From: Candidatus Cloacimonadota bacterium
GTDB lineage: Bacteria; Cloacimonadota; Cloacimonadia; Cloacimonadales; Cloacimonadaceae
Direction of reading: 5' to 3'
Length of the DNA stretch: 10,774 bases
Assembly: GCA_012519465.1 (NCBI GenBank)
Contig: JAAYQD010000081.1
Location: 1 to 10,774, forward strand
The notes beneath the pieces are model-generated. The model had not been told where the DNA came from, did not search any database, and was given only the letters and a program-made list of their open reading frames with translations. Shown piece by piece: positions 1 through 7,619 of this stretch (position 1 is its first letter; the number at the start of each line of letters is the position of its first letter). Both the position numbers and the translations under genes were made by a program.

Positions 1-122
1 CCCGTTACTCTATCATGTCCATCCCCACGCTGATGCTCTATAATAAAGGCGAGGTGGTGGAACAGCTGGTTGGATTGGTGAAACCAGATAAAATTATGGA
101 GAAGGTAAAGCGTTACATCTAA
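1..122 (+). CDS. Thioredoxin-like protein, C-terminal fragment
   Basis: This is the 3' end of a gene that begins before the window. The reading frame starts at base 3 and gives 39 residues before a TAA stop at 120-122. The fragment contains SIPTLMLYNKGEVV, which matches the cis-proline strand of thioredoxins (E. coli has GIPTLLLFKNGEV), followed by a short helix (PDKIMEKVKRYI) that ends the protein as in TrxA. The family reduces disulfides in the cytoplasm, or in the periplasm if a signal peptide is present. The CxxC active site lies upstream and cannot be seen, so the exact type and location are undetermined. The gene is convergent with everything else here, and a strong hairpin terminator follows 20 bases after its stop. 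It is probably unrelated to the polysaccharide genes. Confidence 0.85.
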   Translation, partial: RYSIMSIPTLMLYNKGEVVEQLVGLVKPDKIMEKVKRYI

Positions 123-141
123 ACGTATTTTATCCTGATGC

Positions 142-183
142 AAAAATAACCCGATTGCTTGTGTGTGATCGGGTTATTTTTTT
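142..183 (+). terminator. Intrinsic terminator of the thioredoxin-like gene (possibly bidirectional)
   Basis: A perfect 14-bp stem pairs 142-155 with 168-181 around a 12-base loop. The stem core is AACCCGAT/ATCGGGTT, and a T run (177-183) follows on the plus strand. The A run at 142-146 would give a U run on the minus strand, so the hairpin could also stop leftward transcripts that escape the terminator at 268-305. Confidence 0.9.
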
Positions 184-267
184 GGCATTTTGGGGATATG
201 AAGGCTCTGGTGCTTCATAAAAGGCAAGCTGCCATCGGCTCTGTACCTACCAAGGAAAATCATGGGC

Positions 268-305
268 AAAAAAAATGCCGGACAACGCATAGCGCCACCC
301 GGCAT
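268..305 (-). terminator. Intrinsic terminator ending the minus-strand operon
   Basis: Read on the minus strand, a stem pairs ATGCCGG (305-299) with CCGGCAT (281-275). A small inner hairpin, CGC-ATA-GCG (286-294), sits in the loop, and an unbroken U tract of about 8 (275-268) follows. It lies about 27 bases beyond the stop codon of the deiminase gene. It is the only clear terminator I see on this strand, which supports one transcription unit running into it from the right. Confidence 0.88.
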
Positions 306-331
306 CAATTTATTGGGTTTATTTATTTGGA

Positions 332-2992
332 TTATTTCATCAATACCACTTTGCGGAGGTAACTGTCATTACCTACATTCATGCGGATGTGATAGATTCC
401 TGTTCCGCAATTGTGTCCCAAATCGTCCCTGCCATCCCATTCGATGCGATGGTATCCTGGGGTTTGTTGTCCCAGCGGGAAGCTCTTTACCAGCTGTCCG
501 CGCACATTATAGATTTCGATGCTGACGCTGCTGTGGCTTTTCAAGCTGAAGGGAATATATGCCCTGGGATTGAAGGGATTGGGATAGATGGCATCAAGCT
601 GTGTAACCAGAGGGATTTCCGGAACGCTGCTGCCTGGTGTGTTAAATTGGATGCTGATGGGTCCGTGGAAACCGGTGCTGCCATCCAGGTCGGTATTTTG
701 CAGCCAGTAAAAATACTCTCCAGCGTCATACATTTCGGTATCTTTGAATACGTATCTCTGCATCTCGGAGGTATTGGTGGCAGAAATCAGATTGCTAACC
801 GTGGTTGCGCTGCCCAAATCGCTTTCCGTATTGCGGATCACATAGAAACCCAGCACGCCTGTTTCGGTTTGGGTCACCCAGCTCAGATTCACAAAGCTGT
901 CTGCGGAAACATTAGCGGTGAAAGAGGAAAGCTCCACGGGAACGGTGGATTCACCATGAGTTTTAAAGATGGTGTTTGCACGGCAGTGAATGGCATCCAG
1001 GTGTGTCCATGGGTGATTGGGAGGGCTTAAATAACCTTTCACGGTGTAGTCCGGCATGGCGTTTTCATATACTGCCAATGCATCCAAGTCGACCTGGGAG
1101 GCACTGCCATCGCCCATAAAGGGCACATAAACCTGGTCGTTTAAAATGTAGGAATTTGTGTAAGGTGCGCCATCCGGGCAATTTATCCGGATTATCTCAT
1201 AGGTACCCCCCACGCAGGTTGGGAATGATGCCATTTCTACGGCGATGGCATCCAGGGCGACCTCAGTGTCTCCACCCATACCATCTGCAATCAACAAGGT
1301 ATTGGGGGAGAGCAATTTTGCCCAGCGGTCAATGTGATGCAGGTAGTCTCCTATGGGATCATGCCACATATGAAAGCCATTTTCAATCAATTCTCCACGA
1401 TAAAGCTGCATCAAATCCAGAAACTCTGTAAGCGTATAGCGATAGTCATAAGGATTCTCGTCATAGCCCGGGATATCAGGGTGACTTGCGTTTCCGGAGA
1501 AAGGATCAGTGTCATTTTGCAGAAAGACCCAGTCATCTGTAAATTCCTGACACCTTCCATTGGTGAGGATATTGCCTCCGCTGGTGGCGATGGGAAGGAA
1601 GAAGTAATCAAGGTTAAGAAGGTCGGCGATAGTAGCATTCACGGCATTGTCTCCATTGCGGGGACGGTTGTAGGAAAAGTCCAAAATAGCCAGTTTACGG
1701 TTTCCTGTGTGACCATGAAAGATGGACATGGGGCCGTAATCTCTCACCCAAAATGAATCTGTGTATGGCACCACAATCCAGGTAACCTGATTTGGGTCTA
1801 TTTCAAGGGTGTCTTGAAAGTAGGTGTAAGCTGGATTTTGAGAGCCGGAAGAAACCACAACAAACAGCTCATCATTGTTATGGAAAAGGTCCTGCACCAT
1901 GTCATCCGGAAGAGCAAGCGGATAATGGATAAGAGCTCCCCGGGCAGGCTCCCATTCGGCGATATGCCTGGGTAGTTCAGGAATGGGATCAGTGTTCACT
2001 TTCATGCTCACAAACAGCGTTATTGGTCCTGCGCTTGATTGCATTTCCAGATTAACGCTGTGGGTTCCTTCGGTCATGCCTTCAGCGTCCAGAATATAAC
2101 TGATATCTCTGCTGCCATTGGCAGGAATTGTGACTGGGGTTATCAAATCATGTGTGAGCCAGGAGGGTGATGCTGATATGGAATTGATGGTAACATTGGA
2201 ATTGAGATTATTTCTGAGGGTAACCTTATCCTGCTTGATGGTATTCACAGCCAAATATCTGGTGATGCTGTTGGGGCTGATTTCAAAAAATGGGGGTGTC
2301 CAAGTATATCTAAGACCGCTGGCAGGATAGTTTCCGCTACCACTATTCCATCTTCTGGTAGCACCTGCGCTTGCTCCGGCATTTGTATCTGACCAAGTGT
2401 TTCCAGTACGGTTTGCATAATCCGGGGCTATGGCTTCTCCACGTATGCCCACCTGTAAATATCGACTGGTACTGGTTCTATTGCTACTTCCACCGTAAAT
2501 AATATCCACTATATTGGTTGTTTCATGAAGACGGATTTGGAAGGTTAGCAAATCATTATTGGTGACATCAGTTCTCAACTGATAATTGTTGTATTGTATG
2601 GAGGCAATACGATTTGGAGCCTTTCCGTGAGTAAGATATCTAACGCCTCCTGTGGTCCTGCCATTAATTGCCGCTGCACTAATACAATTTGAGCAGGGAG
2701 AGGAAAGAGGTGTGTAGTCTGTGGCGGAAGGTTGGGCGCCCAAGCGTATAAAGCCATTTGAGCTGGCGCTGAATTGGGTAAAATCGGTATTATTAAACCT
2801 GAAGGTAAAACCAATGTCAATTAATTCTGTTACCGCATCATCCTGTATGCTATCAGGTATCAGAGTTCCTGTAATTGATGGGAAAGCCAGATTCCCTTGG
2901 CTAAAAGTATAGTCATTCACCCCAGCCCAAGCTGATGAGGCCATCCATAACATCGCAAATAAGTTAAAAACAAACACTGCCTTCTTTTTCAT
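332..2992 (-). CDS. Exported peptidylarginine-deiminase-family protein with T9SS type A sorting domain
   Basis: The 886-residue product begins with a signal peptide (MKKKAVFVFNLF..., likely cleavage after AWA at 21-23). Next come a beta-rich domain with NGFIRLG-type sequence (about 25-232), an Ig-like domain (about 234-333), a catalytic domain of the PAD_porph/agmatine deiminase family (about 341-676), a beta-rich linker (about 684-790), and a FlgD-like sorting domain (about 797-886) with YPNPFNP at 803-809 and the ending KVVLMK. Visible catalytic residues are D418 in WVRDYGP, H553 and D555 in HHID, N613 in YTNSY and C670 in IHC. These correspond to D130, H236, D238, N297 and C351 of P. gingivalis PPAD, with similar spacing. 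W415, and R443/R445 in NRPR, resemble the PPAD residues that hold the substrate's C-terminal arginine. The family hydrolyses guanidines to ureido groups plus ammonia; peptidyl-arginine as the substrate is inference. A GGAAG ribosome-binding site lies 6 bases before the ATG, and the gap to the upstream sugar transferase gene is 19 bases, suggesting cotranscription. Confidence 0.88.
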   Translation of the reverse strand: MKKKAVFVFNLFAMLWMASSAWAGVNDYTFSQGNLAFPSITGTLIPDSIQDDAVTELIDIGFTFRFNNTDFTQFSASSNGFIRLGAQPSATDYTPLSSPCSNCISAAAINGRTTGGVRYLTHGKAPNRIASIQYNNYQLRTDVTNNDLLTFQIRLHETTNIVDIIYGGSSNRTSTSRYLQVGIRGEAIAPDYANRTGNTWSDTNAGASAGATRRWNSGSGNYPASGLRYTWTPPFFEISPNSITRYLAVNTIKQDKVTLRNNLNSNVTINSISASPSWLTHDLITPVTIPANGSRDISYILDAEGMTEGTHSVNLEMQSSAGPITLFVSMKVNTDPIPELPRHIAEWEPARGALIHYPLALPDDMVQDLFHNNDELFVVVSSGSQNPAYTYFQDTLEIDPNQVTWIVVPYTDSFWVRDYGPMSIFHGHTGNRKLAILDFSYNRPRNGDNAVNATIADLLNLDYFFLPIATSGGNILTNGRCQEFTDDWVFLQNDTDPFSGNASHPDIPGYDENPYDYRYTLTEFLDLMQLYRGELIENGFHMWHDPIGDYLHHIDRWAKLLSPNTLLIADGMGGDTEVALDAIAVEMASFPTCVGGTYEIIRINCPDGAPYTNSYILNDQVYVPFMGDGSASQVDLDALAVYENAMPDYTVKGYLSPPNHPWTHLDAIHCRANTIFKTHGESTVPVELSSFTANVSADSFVNLSWVTQTETGVLGFYVIRNTESDLGSATTVSNLISATNTSEMQRYVFKDTEMYDAGEYFYWLQNTDLDGSTGFHGPISIQFNTPGSSVPEIPLVTQLDAIYPNPFNPRAYIPFSLKSHSSVSIEIYNVRGQLVKSFPLGQQTPGYHRIEWDGRDDLGHNCGTGIYHIRMNVGNDSYLRKVVLMK

Positions 2993-3011
2993 CTGATTCT
3001 TCCAAATAGTC

Positions 3012-4652
3012 TTAATTGCTGCGCGCTCTCTTTAGCAGGATATTATAAGAGCCTTTCCAAAAGTAATGCCAGTCTGTCCTCAAGGGACGCTTCATCTTTT
3101 GCTCCAGATAGCGGCGCTCGGATTCCACTATTTCTTCAAAGGTATGCGGCATATCGGCATAGAAGGGGGGCAGGAGACCGGGTTTGAACTGGAGGCGCAG
3201 CTCTTGCATATCCGGCGGGTACAGCGAGAAATAGTGATCGCTGAGGGCACGCACTCCCACCAGGGATAATTCGCCCTTGAAAAAGTTTAAAAATTGGGGC
3301 AGCTCGTCCAGCCACAGGCTGCGCATCACCTTCCCCCAGCTGGTCACACGGAAGTCGTTCTTAAACTTGCCGCCTTCCTGCAGGGCATTGGTCTGATACA
3401 CATATTCCTGCAGGTATTCGCTGTATGGGTGCATGGTGCGGAATTTCTTTACATAGATCACTTTGCCATTTTTGCCCAGGCGTTTGAGGCGGATCAGCGG
3501 ACCATAGGTGGGATTGGGATCAGTGCGAGGGGGACGGCTTTTCTTGAGGATAAAATTCATCTTGCCATTGATTTCCCGCTTGTGGATGAGGTCGAATCCG
3601 CAAAAGTAAAAACGCCCTAACATCTCAGTTTCAGACAGGGCACGATCGCGACCTTTGGTGAGGGCAAAATACCAGCCTTGCAAGAGAGGTAGCTTGGGGA
3701 ACACGCGCCGGAAGATGAAGTCAAATCCATAGATGATGGCGCCCAAAAAGGGTGTGAAACGTCTGTAAAGCTCGTTGCGGCGCTGGCTGATGGTTTGCCC
3801 ATGGCAGATGAATACTCCGCCGGGCAAGAGCAATTCATTCACCCTGATCAGATAGTAGTTCAAGCGGCGCATGTCGTTGATTTTGTGTAAGTTGATGAAG
3901 ATCTGGCGGGATTCTGCCTCTTCATTTTGGATGTTGAAATAACTCTCAGATTGCAGGATGAGAGTTTCAGACTTGGCAAAACGGGTGAGGTCCAAATAAT
4001 CATTCACAAAATCAAAGAGCTGTTGGTCGTTTGCCAGATAGGATTTCCAGAGCGGTACCATGATACTATCCTGGGGGCTGCATTCCGAATAGGGAGGGCT
4101 GTAGCTATCCGAAGAGATCACCGGCACCACGTTTTCGCTATCCAAAAAGAACTTGGGGCTTTGCGATTCTTCCAGTGCCTTGGAGCGCGTCACCAAGCGG
4201 GTGCTGGCAAAGGTTTTATTCTCCTTGTGAAACTTGAGCGCATAAAACAGGCCAATGAAGAAGAACAGCTCCAGCGCCACCGTTCCCAGCATGGTGCCAA
4301 GCACGATGCCGCGCGAATAGGAAAACTGCTTGAAGATATACATCAAACCAAACAGGATGGCGGTGGCAACCACGTCGCACTTTAGCACGCGCCTTGCCAT
4401 CTCGCTGCCATTGGCAATGGTGTGCAGGGAGTATTTTATCCCCCAGATTCCCGAACCAATCCAAATCACGGTGAAGGGAATCAGGGAGCGCCAATAATTG
4501 GTGATAATCACGCGGGTGCCGGTCTTGATCTTTGCAATAAACAAAAATGAAAACAGCACGATGCCGATATTAAGGAGGAAAAGTAAGTACTTGGTAAGTC
4601 TGACTTTCATGGGGCTCATAACATCCTTAGATTCTGGGTAAACTGTTGTCAT
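3012..4652 (-). CDS. Membrane sugar-phosphate transferase with degenerate methyltransferase-like middle domain
   Basis: The 546-residue product has four predicted membrane helices (about 20-41, 55-76, 92-108 and 114-139). A soluble middle region (about 190-372) resembles the C-terminal half of a class I methyltransferase fold (LLPGGVFICHG at 274-284, CGFDLI at 351-356) but shows no SAM-binding glycine motif. A bacterial sugar transferase domain (about 383-546) ends the protein, with KKFRTMHP at 402-409, the catalytic Asp-Glu pair D449-E450 in WLDELPQF, ELSLVGVRAL at 461-470, and KPGLLPPF. The family transfers a sugar 1-phosphate from a UDP-sugar to undecaprenyl phosphate at the inner membrane to start glycan assembly. 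The usual reentrant membrane helix and KRxxD motif just before the catalytic domain are not evident. The annotated ATG abuts the epimerase stop (TAA-ATG) without a good ribosome-binding site. A start at residue 12 (base 4619), preceded by AAGGA, is an alternative. Confidence 0.85.
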   Translation of the reverse strand: MTTVYPESKDVMSPMKVRLTKYLLFLLNIGIVLFSFLFIAKIKTGTRVIITNYWRSLIPFTVIWIGSGIWGIKYSLHTIANGSEMARRVLKCDVVATAILFGLMYIFKQFSYSRGIVLGTMLGTVALELFFFIGLFYALKFHKENKTFASTRLVTRSKALEESQSPKFFLDSENVVPVISSDSYSPPYSECSPQDSIMVPLWKSYLANDQQLFDFVNDYLDLTRFAKSETLILQSESYFNIQNEEAESRQIFINLHKINDMRRLNYYLIRVNELLLPGGVFICHGQTISQRRNELYRRFTPFLGAIIYGFDFIFRRVFPKLPLLQGWYFALTKGRDRALSETEMLGRFYFCGFDLIHKREINGKMNFILKKSRPPRTDPNPTYGPLIRLKRLGKNGKVIYVKKFRTMHPYSEYLQEYVYQTNALQEGGKFKNDFRVTSWGKVMRSLWLDELPQFLNFFKGELSLVGVRALSDHYFSLYPPDMQELRLQFKPGLLPPFYADMPHTFEEIVESERRYLEQKMKRPLRTDWHYFWKGSYNILLKRARSN

Positions 4653-5582
4653 TTATTGAAAGAATGCCACCGTCCGCTCCAAGCCTTCCCTAAAATCTAC
4701 GCGCACTTCATAGCCTAAAAGCTCCTGCGCTTTTTCTATCCCCGCCAAGGAGTGTTTCACGTCTCCAGCACGGTCTTTGTCAAATATAGGCTCTATATCC
4801 TTGCCCAAGATGCTATTGATCATCTGCACCAGCTGGATGAGCGTGTATCTCTGACCACAGGCGATATTGATCACCTTCCCCACCGCCTTGGGAGCCGTGC
4901 ACGCCTGGATATTCGCCCAAACATTGTTTTCCACAAAGGTAAAATCACGAGATTGAGAGCCGTCGCCAAAGATCACCGGTCGCTGATCATTCATGATCAT
5001 GCGGATGAATTTGGGGATCACGGCGCTGTATTGGCTGGTGGGATCCTGATGGGGACCAAAAACGTTGAAATATCTCAGCGCCACGGTTTCCAAGCCATAA
5101 AGCTGGGTGAATACCTGACAATACCGCTCCTGCGCATACTTTGTGAGCGCATAAGGAGACATCGGATTGATGGGCATCTCCTCCACCTTGGGCAGTTCCT
5201 CGCTATTACCATAGATCGAGGAAGACGACGCCAATACCACCCGTTTTACGCCAAATTCCTTGGCAGCCTCCAAGATATTGAGCATACCTAAGATATTGAC
5301 ATCGTTGGAGGTGATGGGATCATTGATGGAGCGCGGCACGGAAGGCAAGGCACCCTGATGCAAGATATAATCCACGCCCTTCACGGCAGAGCGCACAATA
5401 TGGAAACTGCGCAAATCCCCTTCAATCATGGTGAATAAAGGATTCTTCATCATGGGGAGGATGTTTTCCCGCTTGCCGGTGGCAAAGTTATCCAAAACCA
5501 CCACTTCCTCACCTTGCTTTAAGAGCTCTGCCACAATATTGGAGCCGATAAAGCCGGCACCGCCTGTTACTAAGTATTTCAC
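4653..5582 (-). CDS. NAD-dependent UDP-sugar 4-epimerase (extended SDR, WbpP/GalE-like)
   Basis: The product has 309 residues. The N-terminal Rossmann motif TGGAGFIG (6-13) and D31 after the second strand indicate NAD(H) binding. The SSSSIYG stretch (119-125) carries the catalytic serine region, and Y144 and K148 form the YxxxK motif. Further family signatures are SVPRSINDP (81-89), RYFNVFGP (170-177) and SRDFTFVEN (211-219). These segments resemble WbpP-type UDP-GlcNAc 4-epimerases, so a UDP-GlcNAc/UDP-GalNAc or uronic acid equivalent is the likeliest substrate, but sugar specificity cannot be read with certainty. The enzyme is cytoplasmic and would supply the neighbouring sugar transferase. 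The start codon is GTG (5580-5582), supported by GAGG ten bases upstream and by the Rossmann motif beginning almost at once. The stop codon directly touches the next gene's annotated ATG. Confidence 0.92.
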   Translation of the reverse strand: MKYLVTGGAGFIGSNIVAELLKQGEEVVVLDNFATGKRENILPMMKNPLFTMIEGDLRSFHIVRSAVKGVDYILHQGALPSVPRSINDPITSNDVNILGMLNILEAAKEFGVKRVVLASSSSIYGNSEELPKVEEMPINPMSPYALTKYAQERYCQVFTQLYGLETVALRYFNVFGPHQDPTSQYSAVIPKFIRMIMNDQRPVIFGDGSQSRDFTFVENNVWANIQACTAPKAVGKVINIACGQRYTLIQLVQMINSILGKDIEPIFDKDRAGDVKHSLAGIEKAQELLGYEVRVDFREGLERTVAFFQ

Positions 5583-5592
5583 TGTCTATCTA

Positions 5593-5596
5593 CCTC
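5593..5596 (-). promoter_or_regulatory. Ribosome-binding site for the GTG-started epimerase gene
   Basis: The minus strand reads GAGG here, 10 bases before the GTG at 5582. No in-frame ATG lies nearby upstream, so this site decides the start. Confidence 0.6.
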
Positions 5597-5624
5597 GTTT
5601 TGGTCTTGTCAAAATTTATTGATG

Positions 5625-6551
5625 TTAATTCTCTATCCTTGCTTCTCTCAGCGCTTTTCTCTCTTTTTGCTCCGTCTGTCTAAAGACAAGGTTCTTGATA
5701 CCCTGCCATTGCCGGGCAAAGCGGATCTTTTGGGTCACAAAATAGTTGTTCCCCTTGCTCACGCCCACTCGTGGGATACTCAGCAAATCCGAACCTCGAT
5801 AAACTCGGCTGGACTGTGTGGAAAACGCTATCTCGATTCCCAAGCTTTTCAGAGTGTCCATTTCCCTCTGCCCAAAGTCATCCCCGGGCTGACCGTTTGG
5901 ATAGGCAAAGCAGCGCACATCAGTATTCAAGAGGTCTTTCAGCCCTTCCACAGACATCCTGATCTGATTGGCGGAGTCCTTGTCATTTTCATTTGCCAAT
6001 ATCGGATGATGGAGGGTGTGGGCGCCAATTTCCACCAACCCAGACTGCTGGATCTCCCTCAATTCTTGCGTGCTCACATTGACATATGGCGCCAAGGTGA
6101 GTTTATTTTCGGTTTCAAATTGTGTGATCAGCTGATGCATTGTTTGTAATGGCATCGATTTCATGATGGAATGAGGCGAAAAACCGCTGATATCGCTATG
6201 GAAATGCCCTTGGGCATGTTTGATCACGAATGCTTGCCATTTGCTCTTATCAAAGGGGCGTATCCGCTGAAACCAAAAGTTCTCTTCCTGCTGTACGGCT
6301 TGTGGGGACACAAATAGCGTAGCTGCCGCTTTCTGCCTCTTTAATACGGGTAGAGCATTGGTATAAAAGCTTTTGTGCCCGTCATCAAAGGTGAGGTGGA
6401 TTGCCTTACTTATGTCACTTTTCCCCGTCAATACAGCGTGTAATGCGTCATAACTGATAAACTGGTATTTCTTCCCCAGATAGGCGAGGATACCCTCAAA
6501 CCAGGAAACATCGTTTATCTCATGGAGCATTAATACCAACAGCTCTTTCAT
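5625..6551 (-). CDS. Polysaccharide deacetylase (CE4, NodB-like)
   Basis: The 308-residue product carries the CE4 signature set. HLTFDDG (52-58) holds the likely catalytic base D56 and metal ligand D57. GAHTLHHP (176-183) gives the metal-binding H178 and H182. FAYPNG (215-220) forms a further part of the active-site groove. The family removes N-acetyl groups (sometimes O-acetyl groups) from amino sugars in a metal-dependent reaction. There is no signal peptide or membrane helix: residues 3-10 are a hydrophobic strand leading into HEIND, as in cytoplasmic family members. It therefore probably acts on a lipid-linked or nucleotide-linked precursor inside the cell, which is inference. The 87-residue stretch between the first two motifs (about 88-175) is long and may form a lid. 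An AGAGGT ribosome-binding site precedes the ATG by about 6 bases. The gap to the epimerase start is 42 bases. Confidence 0.92.
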   Translation of the reverse strand: MKELLVLMLHEINDVSWFEGILAYLGKKYQFISYDALHAVLTGKSDISKAIHLTFDDGHKSFYTNALPVLKRQKAAATLFVSPQAVQQEENFWFQRIRPFDKSKWQAFVIKHAQGHFHSDISGFSPHSIMKSMPLQTMHQLITQFETENKLTLAPYVNVSTQELREIQQSGLVEIGAHTLHHPILANENDKDSANQIRMSVEGLKDLLNTDVRCFAYPNGQPGDDFGQREMDTLKSLGIEIAFSTQSSRVYRGSDLLSIPRVGVSKGNNYFVTQKIRFARQWQGIKNLVFRQTEQKERKALREARIEN

Positions 6552-6572
6552 CCCATACCTCTCTTCTGATGC

Positions 6573-7619
6573 CTAATGGACATCACTCTTCTGTATCCTC
6601 CAGGCTTCTGGGTTTTGCCAATCTATGCCATTGATGGTGCTGCCTTCATCGTCTTGTAAAACTCCCTTTATCAAAACCGGAGTCTTTTCCTTGTTTCTGA
6701 TTCTTGAGATTAGCTTTGAATCCGCCACAAAACCCAGCTTCCTGAAAGCTTTACGTTCAGATGGTGCTCCTCCCATCATCAACACTCTTAATACTCCGAT
6801 ATTGTGATAACGTATTGCTTTCTTGATCAACATCTTCAAAGCAGGGATAGTCTCGGCTGCATACTCCATAATAGAATACTTGATCCCAGAATGCTGTTCA
6901 ATTATCGCATACGCCGCTGGCCTGCCCTCATCATATAGAGCCACAAAGCTGATCCTCTTTGCATCTGCATAGCGCCACTTGTAGTATTCATCGCTCTGCT
7001 CTCTGATGATCTGATAGCTAATAAAGTGATCGATACTGCGGATTACAGCGGCATCAATACTGTCACTGACAGACAGCTTAAATCTCGACTTACCTTTGCT
7101 TTCCAGCTTCTTAACACCTGCATTTCTGGAGAAGAGATTCTTAATGATAGCCAGCAGGCATATCCTGGTCATCCACTCTTTTTCAGCAAATACCTGCCAG
7201 CCGAGCTTGAGATTGCCAGGGGCACTCTTCTTGTTTGAAGACAAGTTCAGATAAACGCTCAAATCCAGCTCATCGTATTTTTCAGATAACACCTGCATGG
7301 CATACTCGGTCAATTTGTTAAAAATCCCTTGTCTTCTAAAATCAGGATGTACCACAGCATCTGAAGGAGTAAGAACGACTCTGGGCTTGTCAGCAAATAA
7401 AAACCTCTGTGCGGCAAAGCCACGGAACCCAACTACTTTATCGCCAATAACAGCGATATAGACATTATGTGCCTGTAGGCAATAATTATCTTCATATCTC
7501 CAAACAAATTTCTGCTCTGCTTGCTTTAGATCAGCAAAGCCGAACATCTCTTTGAACAGCTGCAAAAGAGAGTTTCTGTAATTGGGGTCGTATTGTAAAT
7601 ATCTGATTTCGTTATTCAT
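6573..7619 (-). CDS. GNAT-family N-acyltransferase
   Basis: The product has 348 residues. Its N-terminal half has the GNAT core: a strand pattern YIAVIGDKVVGFRGF (54-68) followed by VVHPDFRRQGIF (89-100), where RRQGIF is the acyl-CoA pyrophosphate-binding loop. The C-terminal half (about 175-348) has a second GNAT-like pattern without a clear acyl-CoA loop (YYKWRYADAKRISFVAL, then SERKAFRKLGFV at 287-298), as in two-lobed GNAT proteins. The family transfers acetyl or other acyl groups from CoA (or ACP) to amines. In this setting an amino sugar or its precursor is a reasonable acceptor, but the substrate is unknown. I see no convincing Shine-Dalgarno sequence before the ATG, unlike most neighbours, so translation of this gene after the 7620-7795 gap may be weak or the start may differ. 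The next gene begins 21 bases after its stop. Confidence 0.85.
   Translation of the reverse strand: MNNEIRYLQYDPNYRNSLLQLFKEMFGFADLKQAEQKFVWRYEDNYCLQAHNVYIAVIGDKVVGFRGFAAQRFLFADKPRVVLTPSDAVVHPDFRRQGIFNKLTEYAMQVLSEKYDELDLSVYLNLSSNKKSAPGNLKLGWQVFAEKEWMTRICLLAIIKNLFSRNAGVKKLESKGKSRFKLSVSDSIDAAVIRSIDHFISYQIIREQSDEYYKWRYADAKRISFVALYDEGRPAAYAIIEQHSGIKYSIMEYAAETIPALKMLIKKAIRYHNIGVLRVLMMGGAPSERKAFRKLGFVADSKLISRIRNKEKTPVLIKGVLQDDEGSTINGIDWQNPEAWRIQKSDVH

Noticed and set aside
225..235. Small GGCA-AGC-TGCC inverted repeat
   Set aside because: A stem of only 4 bp with no U run or other context; likely chance.
123..331. Possible small RNA or short plus-strand gene in the convergent gap (open frame starting at 159)
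   Set aside because: The frame begins inside the terminator, has no ribosome-binding site, and runs into the opposing gene.
389..1030. 213-codon plus-strand open frame
   Set aside because: It runs antisense to the sorting-domain and linker part of the deiminase gene, whose protein is clearly genuine. The translation shows no family features.
332..2992. Calling the large exported protein an agmatine deiminase
   Set aside because: The family profile overlaps, but the protein has a signal peptide and sorting tail, an Arg-Pro-Arg motif as in PPAD, and lacks the FNAWGG-like and GGGGIHC sequences I associate with AguA. Agmatine deiminases are normally cytoplasmic.
4752..5291. 179-codon plus-strand open frame (similar ones at 3927-4385 and 5619-6149)
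   Set aside because: These lie opposite the well-supported epimerase, sugar transferase and deacetylase genes. Their translations are rich in His, Arg and Ile with no recognisable domain.
5607..5612. TTGACA hexamer on the minus strand before the epimerase gene as a promoter
   Set aside because: The spacing fits only very poor -10 sequences, and the 42-base gap also holds the ribosome-binding site.
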